DNA of 38,697 nt from Limivivens sp034101475 (GCA_034101475.1 JAXEJQ010000138.1:1-38697), one strand, 5' to 3'. Positions 16,170 to 24,998 are shown, numbered from the stretch's first letter. The notes: generated by a model from the sequence alone, not told the origin. Program-made: numbers and translations.

Positions 16170-17000
16170 TTATTCTGCAGCTGCTTCCGTTTCTGTCTCA
16201 GCTGATTCCTCAGCGCCCAGGCAGACCATATCGCTCAGCTCATATTTCTCAGCCAGTTCTGCAAAGGTGCCGTCCTCCAGCAGCTCCATCAGAGATTCAT
16301 TCACCTGATCTGCCAGCTCTGTGTTTCCTTTCTTGAAACCGATGCCGTACTGCTCTGCGTTCAGATGCTCATCCAGAATCACAAAATCCTCGCCGTTGTC
16401 ACGGGATTTAATCTGATAATTGGCAACACCGATATCCATGGCAATGGCATCTACCGATCCTGCCTGCAGCTCAACGAAAGCGCTGTTATAATCAGAAAAC
16501 TCCTGAAGCGCTGCAAACGTGTCTGCCAGGGCCTTCTGCTGTTCCTCATCCTGCAGAACCTGCAGAGCGGCGGAAGCGGCCTGTACGCCCACAACCTTTC
16601 CTGCCAGATCCTCCAGCTTCTCGATACCGGAAGCCTTGGAGGTAATAATCACCTGGCTGTTGTCCACATAGGGAACGGACCAGGTATAGTCATCCTCACG
16701 TCCGTTAATGGTAAAGCCGTTCCAGATACAGTCAATGGAACCGGAATCCAGCTCCATATCCTTGGAATCCCAGTTAATCGGGGTCTTCACCAGTTCCCAC
16801 CCTCTCAGCTCGCAGACTGCCTGAGCCAGCTCCAGGTCAAAACCGGTATATTCGCCGTTCTCATCCATATAGCCATAAGGCGGATACTCTGCGTCAAAAC
16901 CAACGGTAAAGGTCGTTCTCTCCTCTGCAAACACGGCTGCAGGAAGCATCGCTCCCACCATCGCTGCACACAATACGGCACTGATCATTTTTTTCCTCAT
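16170..17000 (-). CDS. Amino acid ABC transporter substrate-binding protein
   Basis: A 276-residue periplasmic-binding-protein family 3 member. Residues 1 to about 25 are a Sec signal peptide with a type I cleavage motif (AAVFA-EE). No lipobox is visible, unusual for a Gram-positive binding protein and worth checking. The family signature FDAEYPPYGYMDENGEYTGF follows, then DLELAQAV and the two-lobed fold with DSGSIDCIWNGFTI. A short acidic, Glu/Ala/Thr-rich C-terminal tail ends the protein. It captures polar amino acids for the downstream permease. The ATG at 17000 has AAGGGAG upstream; the earlier start at 17099 would lie in the promoter. Confidence 0.92.
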   Translation of the reverse strand: MRKKMISAVLCAAMVGAMLPAAVFAEERTTFTVGFDAEYPPYGYMDENGEYTGFDLELAQAVCELRGWELVKTPINWDSKDMELDSGSIDCIWNGFTINGREDDYTWSVPYVDNSQVIITSKASGIEKLEDLAGKVVGVQAASAALQVLQDEEQQKALADTFAALQEFSDYNSAFVELQAGSVDAIAMDIGVANYQIKSRDNGEDFVILDEHLNAEQYGIGFKKGNTELADQVNESLMELLEDGTFAELAEKYELSDMVCLGAEESAETETEAAAE

Positions 17001-17070
17001 TCTCTGTTCTCCCTTCATCGTGGCAGCCATCTGCCCTGCCATCACGTTATCATGATAAATCAATAAAGAG

Positions 17071-17099
17071 ATCATAGCACAGGAAAGTATTCTTGTCAA
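17071..17099 (-). promoter_or_regulatory. Consensus promoter of the amino acid ABC operon
   Basis: Minus strand TTGACA (17094-17099), 17-bp spacer, TATGAT (17071-17076). The -35 box abuts the stop codon of the preceding gene (17100), so no room exists for a terminator in between. Confidence 0.88.
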
Positions 17100-17897
17100 T
17101 CAGGAACGGGTACTTTTATGATACTGCTGCTTCAGCTCCGCCAGAGCCGCAGCCGCTCCGGCTTCCTTCAGCGCCTTTTCCCGGGCGCTGCCAGAAATCT
17201 CTTCCTTCAGCCCGCAGATTGTTTCCTGAATCTTCGCCTGCTGTACCTCCGGTACCCGCAGCTCCTCCAGCTTTTTCCGGTAATCCTCCGGACTCATGGA
17301 AAGAGCCAGCGCGCTCAGATATTTCCGGTAAACCTCATTGGAACGAACCATCCCGTAAGACTGCCACAGGCAGTCCGCCGCCTCCTCAAACAGGAACAGT
17401 CTGGCATAAGCAGCCGCCATATTGTTGAGAATGGAAGCATAAAACTGTATGCCCATATTTCCGGGGCCTCTTTTTTTCAGAATCTTATAATATTCATGAA
17501 TGGCATTGGCATACATCTGATATTCCACCAGATAATCCGCTTTCATTTTTTTCCGGAGATCCTCGGGCTGGACTTCGATCTGGGCAATCTGTTCCTGAAG
17601 CTCTTTGAATTCCTCATGGGACAGGTACCCGATTTCCTTAAAAATCGGGAGAATAAAATTCCCCACGCTTCCATGCTTTTCCAGCTGCTCATAGAGCTTC
17701 CGGTAAAGGCGCACCAGCCCCAGTTCATCCCGCAGCCAGTCGCAGAGCTGCTCATTCATAATCGTCTCATCAATCAGGTAAATGTTTTTCTGCAGATAAA
17801 AACAAAGCTCTTCAATGGTAAAAATGTTTGTGCTGATACTTTCTATATAATAAGGATGTACTGCCTTCTTTACCTGACATAAATGATAACCGCTCAT
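17100..17897 (-). CDS. Uncharacterised helical-repeat protein, third gene of the 17-22 kb module
   Basis: A 265-residue, predominantly helical, charged protein with no signal peptide or membrane segment. Residues 130-215 look like degenerate TPR units (YQMYANAIHEYYKILKK, AAAYARLFLFEEAADCLW, YRKYLSALALS). The N-terminal half contains conserved-looking hydrophobic helices (FTIEELCFYLQKNIYLID). AAAGGAG stands eight bases before the ATG, and only 15 bp separate it from the upstream gene. I do not recognise a named family. Its position suggests a partner of the two upstream proteins. Confidence 0.75.
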   Translation of the reverse strand: MSGYHLCQVKKAVHPYYIESISTNIFTIEELCFYLQKNIYLIDETIMNEQLCDWLRDELGLVRLYRKLYEQLEKHGSVGNFILPIFKEIGYLSHEEFKELQEQIAQIEVQPEDLRKKMKADYLVEYQMYANAIHEYYKILKKRGPGNMGIQFYASILNNMAAAYARLFLFEEAADCLWQSYGMVRSNEVYRKYLSALALSMSPEDYRKKLEELRVPEVQQAKIQETICGLKEEISGSAREKALKEAGAAAALAELKQQYHKSTRS

Positions 17898-17912
17898 CCT
17901 TCGTACTCCTTT

Positions 17913-19076
17913 CTACAGCGCAATGACCGCTTCCCACTGCTTCCCGCTGGATGGATACAGACTGCCAAGTCCCAGATCCTCCATCCGCACCCGGCACCGG
18001 TTTTTTGCTGTAAACTCCATACGGAGCCGGATTCTGGTGGCACGGTTGGGCCTGGAGGGCAGATCCGTCAGCGTCACGGTGTGCACCATCTGCGTACCGT
18101 CCAAATGTCTGGAATAAAAGACCAGCTCCCTGGTATCATCCAGAATAAATTCGCACTCATGACGTGCCATATACCAGTTGATCCCTGCGGAGATCATGGA
18201 ATAAAATTCCTGATTTCCGCGAACCAGCATCTCCATCCCGATATTATGTTCAATCATATCAGGCCCGGCATAGAGATAATCCCCCATACGCGCCATACCG
18301 CAGTGTGACATGGCCCCGTAGCAGGCTCCTTTGGTGTACAGGTTCTGCCCCATGAAAACATGACGCCTGGTACACAAGAACTGCAGAGAATTTCTGGCCC
18401 ATTCCTTATCAAAACCATCTCCGATGAGATAGGCGCTGTTAAACACCTTTCCCTGAAACAGATTCTGAATCTGCTCCAAAAACAGCCGGTCCTTCTCCTC
18501 CTGCCAGTTTTTTTCATCCATCCCGCTTCTGGCCTTGGCGTCCACATAGACGTGGGACACTTCTTCCACTTTTACAAAGGCCGGCTTCGTGCGGTAATCC
18601 ACCGCCAGCGTATAGGCAGTGATCCGGTCCTTCTCATATTCAAAAAGAGCCACGTAATAATTCCAGAGATCCTTCCTCTGATTCAGCATATAATAGTAAA
18701 AGCTTTCCCGGTGATCCTGCAGATAAATATTTTCCGCCGGAATCCCCAGCATTCCAAGAGCACTGAGAATGGCCTCAGCCCAGACCGTTCTCATCTTTTT
18801 CATCGTCACCATGAAAAAAATCCCATCCGGTGTCCCGGCCCCTGCCAGAAGATCCAGACATTCCCGGAAAAATCCGGACAGAAGCACTGTTCCCCTCTCA
18901 GAGCGCTGCTCCACCAGAGGAAAAAGCTCCTTCGGAGTCGGAATCTGGTACTTTTCCTCCCCCGCAGTCCTGGTAACCGTCATGGGTTCACTGTTTTTCC
19001 GGTTATAAAAGGTGATCTGCGAAAAATCGCTGCAAAGATCAAACCCGATGGCTATTTCATTCAGTTCATTAATCAT
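17913..19076 (-). CDS. Actin/Hsp70-fold-like protein (resembles DUF5716)
   Basis: A 387-residue soluble protein. The N-terminus AIGFDLCSDFSQITFYN (residues 8-24) matches the phosphate-1 loop pattern of the Hsp70/actin superfamily. YLIGDGFDKEW near residue 217 sits where the adenosine motif would be, and a Gly/Ala-rich segment (KGACYGAMSHCGMARMG) follows as in Hsp70-type proteins. The canonical DLGTTxS and GGG are altered, so ATP hydrolysis is uncertain. No Hsp70 substrate-binding domain follows; the last 90 residues look beta-rich. From memory this resembles the Pfam family DUF5716, function unknown. AAGGAG precedes the ATG; 9 bp separate it from the upstream gene. Confidence 0.75.
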   Translation of the reverse strand: MINELNEIAIGFDLCSDFSQITFYNRKNSEPMTVTRTAGEEKYQIPTPKELFPLVEQRSERGTVLLSGFFRECLDLLAGAGTPDGIFFMVTMKKMRTVWAEAILSALGMLGIPAENIYLQDHRESFYYYMLNQRKDLWNYYVALFEYEKDRITAYTLAVDYRTKPAFVKVEEVSHVYVDAKARSGMDEKNWQEEKDRLFLEQIQNLFQGKVFNSAYLIGDGFDKEWARNSLQFLCTRRHVFMGQNLYTKGACYGAMSHCGMARMGDYLYAGPDMIEHNIGMEMLVRGNQEFYSMISAGINWYMARHECEFILDDTRELVFYSRHLDGTQMVHTVTLTDLPSRPNRATRIRLRMEFTAKNRCRVRMEDLGLGSLYPSSGKQWEAVIAL

Positions 19077-19085
19077 GTCCGCTCC

Positions 19086-22000
19086 TTACATCAGCGTAAA
19101 TATCTTCTCCGCCAGATTTTCCCGTTCCAGATAAGTTTCCAGAATCTCGTCGGTTTTCGCCTGATCTGTCCAGACCTCTCTGGCCAGACAGTTTATTAAT
19201 CCGTACTTGCTGTCTCCATGGGAATCCGGCGTTTCTTCGAATTCAAGAACCTGCTCCTTTGTCTCCTCTGCCTTGCCGCCCAGTTCCTCCCGGAAGGTAT
19301 AACTCATTTTTTCTCCTTCAAAGAGCGTTACAGCTTTGACAAAGATTCCTTCAAACAGCGGATTGACCGTCTCGCAGTATTCTCTGGAAGTTTCTCCGTT
19401 TTCCTGTTCAAACCGATAGCGGATGGTTACCGTTGCAGCCGGATTGGTCCGGTACTCTGCAAAGCTCTTGTCGAACAGCAGAAATGCCTTTTGCAGAGCC
19501 GGGCTGAATTTTTTGAAAAAGGAAAACTGCATGCCCTGATTTGCGTAGTATTCCAGAAGCTCCTGGGCATTTTCCGACTGCTTCTCCGTCAGCTTTGGCT
19601 TCCCGGAATAATAGAGAAGAAGTGCCAGACGGCATACCGTTTCCTGATCCTTTCCCTTCTCAAAGCCCCGTTCCAGCCAGGCAAATACCGGTTCCTTCAC
19701 CGGCTTTTGCCGTACAAAATATTCGTAGGACATCAGAATCACATAGGCCCTCAGAATCATGGTTTTTCCGATTTCCCGCCGATAGGAATCAAAAATATCT
19801 TCTGTCCCTTCCATCCCCTGGCGGGTAAAAAGCACCATCAGAAGGATCTTCTCTTCCAGGCGGAAGGTATCCAGGCCGAAAGCATGGCCGGCGTTCCACA
19901 ATTCCTTCATGTTTTCCACTGGCCCGTCGTAAAAGCTCAGAAGGTAGGCGAGAAGCGTCTCATCGTATTTTTTCTGCTCCAGGCAGCCTGCGCACAGGGC
20001 CAGAAGCATCTCGTTCTCTTCGAACTCCAGATTCAGAATCATCCGGCTGCACAGCCGTACCATTGCCGCCGTGTCCACTCCTTCCGCTCCATAAATGCTT
20101 ACAATTTCAAATGCCTCCTGATACATGCCCTGAAAAATCAGCAGCTCTGTCAGTTTTTTCCGATCTGTCCGGACATAAGCCTCCAGATCCGTTGTCCGGA
20201 AGTATTCTCCTGCTTCCTCGCCGGGATTCCCATAGTAATAATCCAGGATATCCCGGCGCACCTTTATCCTGCAATCCTCCCGCACTCCGGGTATTTCCAG
20301 CATTTTCTGTAACAGGCCGACCATTTCTCCGTTTACTTCCCGACCGTTCATTCTGCCCAGGTCAAAAAGGATCAGCCCCCTGCTGTCCGGAGACAGCTCA
20401 CGGCAGACTTCCAGAAGCTCCGGTTCCTCCAGAAGCTTCTCCTTTTCATAGGGAAGGGTCACCGCATATCTTCTTCCGTTTTCATCTCCGATAAAAATCT
20501 GATAATCCTGGGAATAGAGCTGGATACAGGCCTTCCCATTCACCAGCGGAACCTTTTGTTCCTGTTCCAGCTGCCGATGTCGGACAATGACAGTCCGGGC
20601 GCCGGGCGCGCTGCTGGAAACCTCATACGTAAACAGAACCTTCACCAGGGCATCCGCCAGCTTCGGTGTCAGAAGCTGCCTGTTCAGGAAGGTCCGGTAA
20701 AGAAGAGCCAGATCCCGACTGATTCTGTCGGCTCCCAGCTGATCCAGCATAAATTTCTCCATGGCCGGACGGTAGCTGTTATACGTATGGGGATCCTGTT
20801 CCCGGTTACGGATCACGTTGGCATAAACCGCCGCTTTTTTCTGATGGCTCAGCGTATTATTATAGGAAAAATAAATCCGGATAATCTGTGGAAGGGGTCC
20901 CTTCCGGTCTGCCGGCATGGACTCAATATAATATTCATACAGGCCGGTAAGCCGAATATCAGCCTCCACTCCCCGCTCAAACCATTCAAAATATTCTTTT
21001 CCGGTCCTGTGCCCCTTAATCAACAGACTGCAGATCGCCATCACCAGTCCCTTGGAGGGATATTTATCATAACATTCACACAGAATCCGATATAAAACTT
21101 CCTGGAAATCTCTGGCCCGGCCAGCCAGTTCCGTAAGCTGCATCACCAGTTCGCCGGTCATCATTTCTTCTCTGCACATAAAATGGAGCACCTGAACCTC
21201 AAAAGCTTCCAGGCGTTTCAACAGCAGAGGGGAACGTTCCAGAACCTGGGCTGCCTCCAAATACATGATCCGGCTTCTGCAGCCATACTGATACTGCCGG
21301 CGGATCGCCTCCAGCTTCTCTCCCGGATGGCGCAGCAGCTTTTCCTGAATGTAGAGAAGCACCCACTGCAGCATCCATTTTTCCGGATTTTGCTGCAGGA
21401 GCCCGCTGACCCGTTTCTCCACATAATCCACATATTCTTTTTCCTTATGGTAAAAGGTCGTCAGGTACAGATAGTACCCCAGCGCCTCCGGAGACGCCAG
21501 ACGCTCCCGGTGTTGTTCCTGTGCTTCCAGTACCAGACAGCCCTCTTCGTCTTTTCCGGCGGCAAAAAACAGCTGCGCCTGAACCAGCTCCAGCATCGGG
21601 CTGTTTCCGCCTGCTTTCTTATATTTATCAATCGCTTCCCAGGATCGGCGCAGCCAGATATTCAAGTCCATTTTTCTGGTTCGAAAAGCCACATAATACT
21701 GCTCCAGGCGCACAAGCTCACGGTGCTGCCCGGGAACCCGGGAATCCGTTCCTCTTTTTTCCACAGCCTCCGCTGTAACCTCCACGGTCAGGCATTCTGC
21801 CTCTCCCCGGATAGTAATGCGCCCATAATTCTTTCCCGCGTGCATCCGACTGGTATCAATCAGATAATTCAGGGTATAGGTGCTCCCGATAAAATCATCT
21901 GCCGTCACAATGGGACGTTCAATCCAGAGGAAGGGCGCATCCGAGGATACATCCAGGCGGAAAAACCCCCAGGTATTTCTGGTCAGAATCACCTTTTCCT

Positions 22001-22643
22001 GAATGGGCTGGCTGACCCGTCCAAAGGACACGGATTCCTTATCTGCCTGGATGCAGATCTTCTCCTTCTGACCTGCGGCAGCCAAAAATTCTTCCAGACT
22101 CCGGTAACTCACCGACTGCGCCATTATTCCTTCGTACAGCGTCAGATTCTGCGGTGAATCCTTTTCCAACATCCGCGGAAAATCCGAAGAGACAAACAGC
22201 GCATAGGCCTTCTGAAAATCCTTTTTCGCCAGAGCCGTGAACTTCTCCATGCTCTCAATCACCTCTGCAGAGGTCCGAACCATGGGTTTCTCCACTTCAA
22301 CCCGGTATGGAATCCGGTACTCTCCGATACTGGAACAGATCATAAAGACCCCTTCCAGTACTTCCCCTTCTTCCATGCCCGTGGTGTCAATTTCATAAAT
22401 CACCCGTTCCGAAATGGCAGAAAAAGTCTGGGGATCAAACCCTGCCCTGGGACTGGAGGAATAGAGAAATCCCTTCATCTTCTTCTGGGTGGGATTCTCC
22501 ATCGTAAAGCTTCCCCGAAAGCTCTCTCCTCTGTGAACTGTCCCATGAATGGATTTCTGGTCGATCTTCATGACCGGCATCTCATATTCAAATTTTTCAT
22601 TTAATAACTGGTCAATTCTTCGCTTCAAATCTTTCACCTGCAT
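19086..22643 (-). CDS. Giant beta-sandwich plus alpha-solenoid protein (resembles DUF5717)
   Basis: A 1185-residue cytoplasmic protein without signal peptide or membrane segments. Residues about 28-120 and 200-300 look like two Ig/ASH-type beta sandwiches (GESFRGSFTMENPTQKKMKG; VILTRNTWGFFRLDVSSD). A long helical-repeat solenoid spans about 310-1060, interrupted near 660-760 by a beta-rich insert, and the C-terminus is again beta-rich. It resembles the uncharacterised family DUF5717 (memory, not searched). It opens a three-gene operon behind TTGCAC-N18-TATACT. The leader is only about 15 nt and lacks a good Shine-Dalgarno for the ATG; a TTG five codons in, preceded by AGGTGA, is a possible alternative start. 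Confidence 0.78.
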   Translation of the reverse strand: MQVKDLKRRIDQLLNEKFEYEMPVMKIDQKSIHGTVHRGESFRGSFTMENPTQKKMKGFLYSSSPRAGFDPQTFSAISERVIYEIDTTGMEEGEVLEGVFMICSSIGEYRIPYRVEVEKPMVRTSAEVIESMEKFTALAKKDFQKAYALFVSSDFPRMLEKDSPQNLTLYEGIMAQSVSYRSLEEFLAAAGQKEKICIQADKESVSFGRVSQPIQEKVILTRNTWGFFRLDVSSDAPFLWIERPIVTADDFIGSTYTLNYLIDTSRMHAGKNYGRITIRGEAECLTVEVTAEAVEKRGTDSRVPGQHRELVRLEQYYVAFRTRKMDLNIWLRRSWEAIDKYKKAGGNSPMLELVQAQLFFAAGKDEEGCLVLEAQEQHRERLASPEALGYYLYLTTFYHKEKEYVDYVEKRVSGLLQQNPEKWMLQWVLLYIQEKLLRHPGEKLEAIRRQYQYGCRSRIMYLEAAQVLERSPLLLKRLEAFEVQVLHFMCREEMMTGELVMQLTELAGRARDFQEVLYRILCECYDKYPSKGLVMAICSLLIKGHRTGKEYFEWFERGVEADIRLTGLYEYYIESMPADRKGPLPQIIRIYFSYNNTLSHQKKAAVYANVIRNREQDPHTYNSYRPAMEKFMLDQLGADRISRDLALLYRTFLNRQLLTPKLADALVKVLFTYEVSSSAPGARTVIVRHRQLEQEQKVPLVNGKACIQLYSQDYQIFIGDENGRRYAVTLPYEKEKLLEEPELLEVCRELSPDSRGLILFDLGRMNGREVNGEMVGLLQKMLEIPGVREDCRIKVRRDILDYYYGNPGEEAGEYFRTTDLEAYVRTDRKKLTELLIFQGMYQEAFEIVSIYGAEGVDTAAMVRLCSRMILNLEFEENEMLLALCAGCLEQKKYDETLLAYLLSFYDGPVENMKELWNAGHAFGLDTFRLEEKILLMVLFTRQGMEGTEDIFDSYRREIGKTMILRAYVILMSYEYFVRQKPVKEPVFAWLERGFEKGKDQETVCRLALLLYYSGKPKLTEKQSENAQELLEYYANQGMQFSFFKKFSPALQKAFLLFDKSFAEYRTNPAATVTIRYRFEQENGETSREYCETVNPLFEGIFVKAVTLFEGEKMSYTFREELGGKAEETKEQVLEFEETPDSHGDSKYGLINCLAREVWTDQAKTDEILETYLERENLAEKIFTLM

Positions 22644-22659
22644 TTTTTAGTCTGCCTAG

Positions 22660-22689
22660 AGTATAACACTAACCTGTGCCGCGGTGCAA
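22660..22689 (-). promoter_or_regulatory. Promoter of the three-gene module
   Basis: Minus strand TTGCAC (22684-22689), 18-bp spacer, TATACT (22660-22665). Transcription would start about 15 bp before the annotated ATG. Confidence 0.65.
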
Positions 22690-22865
22690 CCCAAACCACT
22701 TTATTTCACCAAAAATCGACATTCCAGCTTTTCCCGTACCACGTATCCAGACGGTTCCCCTTACCGGCCAATCGCCCGTTTTTGCCGAAAAAACAGCTGC
22801 CGCACAAAATCAATTCATGCAGCAGCTTCTTTTCGGAATGTTCCTGTTCCAGACATTTCCTGTTC

Positions 22866-23008
22866 GTATCTGTTCAGTACCTTCACAGATACAAGCCAAA
22901 ATCCTTGAAAAATCACCTTCGGTGATAGGATTTTGGCTGCAGTCCCCGGGATTTCCATGCAGAAACGCATGCAAACACCTCGCGGAACAGTGGCTTCTGA
23001 ACAGTTAC
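22866..23008. repeat. MITE-like element with inverted termini and internal hairpin, copy 2
   Basis: Left end GTATCTGTTCAG (22866-22877) and right end CTGAACAGTTAC (22997-23008) are inverted with one mismatch. Inside is a hairpin: AGCCAAAATCCT with AGGATTTTGGCT (22894-22938) around an inner ATCACC/GGTGAT stem. The hairpin may also serve nrdR transcription termination. Confidence 0.75.
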
Positions 23009-23010
23009 TC

Positions 23011-23460
23011 CTATTCTAATATTTTTTTCAGTTCGTCCATGAAGGTATTCACGTCTTTAAACTCCCGGTATACCGATGCAAATCGCACATAGGCTACCGC
23101 TTCCAGATCCTTCAGCCGGTCCATCACAATTTCACCGATCACCTTGCTCTCAATCTCCCGCTCCTCCCGGTTAAACAGTTCATTTTCAACAGAATCAATG
23201 AGATCATTGATTTTCTGGACCGGAATCGGCCGTTTATAGCAGGCCCGGAGAACCCCTGCTTCAATCTTCGAACGGTCGTACTGCTCTCTGGTGCGGTCCT
23301 TCTTGATCACAATCAATGGAATGGTCTCCACCTTCTCATAGGTTGTAAATCGCTTTCCGCACTCATCGCACAGACGGCGGCGGCGAATCGAGGAATTGTC
23401 ATCAGCCGGCCTGGAGTCCACAACTCTGGTGCTGTCCTGATTGCAGAATGGGCACTTCAT
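23011..23460 (-). CDS. nrdR: Transcriptional repressor NrdR
   Basis: A 149-residue regulator of ribonucleotide reductase genes. An N-terminal zinc ribbon has C3, C6, C31 and C34 (MKCPFC, LCDECG) followed by the Arg-rich SSIRRRR DNA-contact segment. An ATP-cone domain (from about residue 49, PLIVIKKDRTREQYDRSKI) senses dATP/ATP. The ATG at 23460 is chosen because it gives the family start MKCPFC and a proper seven-base spacing from AAAGGGGG; the ATG two codons earlier is too close. A consensus promoter lies about 40 bp upstream. Its nrd targets are not in this window. Confidence 0.96.
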   Translation of the reverse strand: MKCPFCNQDSTRVVDSRPADDNSSIRRRRLCDECGKRFTTYEKVETIPLIVIKKDRTREQYDRSKIEAGVLRACYKRPIPVQKINDLIDSVENELFNREEREIESKVIGEIVMDRLKDLEAVAYVRFASVYREFKDVNTFMDELKKILE

Positions 23461-23498
23461 CTGCATTCCCCCTTTAGCAAAACGCTTTCTTTGTCTTG

Positions 23499-23527
23499 AG
23501 TATAGCGAATTGACCCTTTGATGTCAA
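23499..23527 (-). promoter_or_regulatory. Consensus promoter of nrdR
   Basis: Minus strand TTGACA (23522-23527), 17-bp spacer, TATACT (23499-23504). Confidence 0.88.
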
Positions 23528-23576
23528 CGCATAGTTTCACATTTTTTTCATATACTTCTAACAAAAAAGGCTGTTC

Positions 23577-23834
23577 ATGCGCTTATTTGACTTAAAACAA
23601 AAAGAGGTTATCAATATCTGCACCTGCCGCAGCTTAGGCTGTGTGGCCGACGTGGATTTCGATGAAAGAAACGGCTGCATCCAGTTTCTGATCATCCCGG
23701 GGCCCGGCCGCTTCTGCAGCGTGTTCGGACGTGACACGGAATTTTTCATTCCCTGGAAATGCGTCTCCCAGATCGGAAAGGATATTATTCTGGTGGAAAT
23801 CAACGAAGATGAATGCCGCCGGAAGTGCGAATAG
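23577..23834 (+). CDS. YlmC/YmxH-family PRC-barrel sporulation protein
   Basis: An 85-residue plus-strand protein starting MRLFDLKQKEVINICTCRSL, with the family core GCVADVDFDERNGCIQFLIIPGP and FFIPWKCVSQIGKDIILVEI. YlmC/YmxH proteins are small PRC-barrel proteins conserved in endospore formers; their biochemical role is not known. The ribosome binding site is weak (AAAAAAGG six bases before ATG). A CATATACT at 23549-23556 could be a sporulation-type -10 box, but the -35 is unclear. It is divergent from nrdR and convergent with the oxidoreductase (5-bp gap). Confidence 0.85.
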   Translation: MRLFDLKQKEVINICTCRSLGCVADVDFDERNGCIQFLIIPGPGRFCSVFGRDTEFFIPWKCVSQIGKDIILVEINEDECRRKCE

Positions 23835-23839
23835 TCCGG

Positions 23840-24835
23840 CTACTGCCTGTTCTTTCCGTATTCCAGCCCCGCTGATTCTCTGGCCTGCTCCAGAATCTCC
23901 ATCACGCAAAGACTGTGTTCCAGCAGACGTCTGCCCTGTTCTCTGTCGCCTTCCCGAAACATCTTCTCAAAGGCCAGGAATTCTTCCCGCATCCGATGCC
24001 CCGGTCTGTTCACATTTCGATGATCCGGTTCCCCGCCGCGGATCTGAACCTGAATCTCCAGGCATTGGCTGGGAACCCCCGGAACCTTCAGATAGCCCTT
24101 TTCTCCCTGAATCATGGCAAAGCTTTCACTGGCGGAATCCTTCGCCGCACTGCAGACTGCCGTAAAATCCGGATACTGCAGGACTGCCGCACCGGAAAGG
24201 TCCACACCGTTGAATCCCAGATTCGGGCAGTAGGAGATCCGGTCCGGTTTTCCAAAAAGACCCGCCACAAAGTGAAAATTGTAAATATTCAGATCATACA
24301 GGGCTCCTCCGTAAATGGCGGGGTCAAAACAGGGCAGCACCTGTCCTGCCAGATATCGGTCGTAACGGCTGGAATACTGAGAAAAATTACACTGGATCAG
24401 CCGGATCTGTCCCAGCCTTTCCAGAAGCTCATCCCGAATCAGCCGGTAATTTGGCAGATGAAGAATCGTAATCGCCTCAAATAAAAAGAGCGCTTTCCGT
24501 TCTGCCAGTTTTGCCAGTTCCCGGGCCTCCCATGCCCTGCACGTGAAGGGCTTTTCCAGAATCACATGCTTCCCGGCCTCCAGAGCCTTCCTCGCATATT
24601 CATAATGGGCGCTGTTCACAATGCCCAGGTAAACAATCTCAACCTCCGGATCCGCTAAAAATTCCTCATAGCAGACATACAGCCCGGGAATCTGATATTC
24701 CGCAGCCAAAGCTTTCCCTTTTTCTTCACTGTGTGGCCGCACGCAGAGTGCTGTAACCTCCAGACATTTCTCTGACTGCTGCATTTTCAGCATCTCATTT
24801 ACAATTTTTCCCGAACCGACTACTCCAATCTTCAT
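23840..24835 (-). CDS. Gfo/Idh/MocA-family NAD(P)-dependent oxidoreductase
   Basis: A 331-residue dehydrogenase. The N-terminal Rossmann fold starts MKIGVVGSGKIVNEML; the family motif with the catalytic lysine is VILEKPFTCRAWEARELA (about residues 91-108). The second acid/base region GGALYDLNIYNFHFVAGLFG fits the usual GG-x-x-x-D-x-G/N-x-H pattern, with N-x-x-x-F-H in the histidine position. Family members oxidise or epimerise sugars, inositols and related polyols; the substrate is unknown. GAGGAGGG precedes the ATG and a promoter is found about 165 bp upstream. It is monocistronic. Confidence 0.88.
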   Translation of the reverse strand: MKIGVVGSGKIVNEMLKMQQSEKCLEVTALCVRPHSEEKGKALAAEYQIPGLYVCYEEFLADPEVEIVYLGIVNSAHYEYARKALEAGKHVILEKPFTCRAWEARELAKLAERKALFLFEAITILHLPNYRLIRDELLERLGQIRLIQCNFSQYSSRYDRYLAGQVLPCFDPAIYGGALYDLNIYNFHFVAGLFGKPDRISYCPNLGFNGVDLSGAAVLQYPDFTAVCSAAKDSASESFAMIQGEKGYLKVPGVPSQCLEIQVQIRGGEPDHRNVNRPGHRMREEFLAFEKMFREGDREQGRRLLEHSLCVMEILEQARESAGLEYGKNRQ

Positions 24836-24998
24836 ATGTCCCTCCTCTGCTGCTTTGGCAGCTTCTCGCTCTGTATACCGTCAGCCTTCTCCACTGATCC
24901 GGTCCGCGCCGGATTCTCCCGACAGAAATCCCATGGTTTTTCATTCTGCGTAACTCTTCCGGGCCAGGCTCTAAAATGCTTCGCTCTGAACAGTTTCC

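Larger units (their letters stand above)
22644..23010. other. Intergenic region between nrdR and the three-gene module
   Basis: 367 bp without a gene. It contains the module promoter (22660-22689), about 170 bp with no recognisable feature, and the 143-bp repeat at 22866-23008 that reaches to 3 bp from the nrdR stop. Confidence 0.6.

Noticed and set aside
17913..19076. Annotation as DnaK
   Set aside because: Phosphate and adenosine motifs are degenerate, the length is 387, and there is no substrate-binding domain.
18360..19199. Long plus-strand open frame (279 codons)
   Set aside because: It is fully antisense to the 387- and 1185-residue genes, has no ribosome binding site and encodes a low-quality basic sequence; a shadow of biased codon use. 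The same applies to 8833-10179, 19218-20312, 21183-22157 and 35399-36547.
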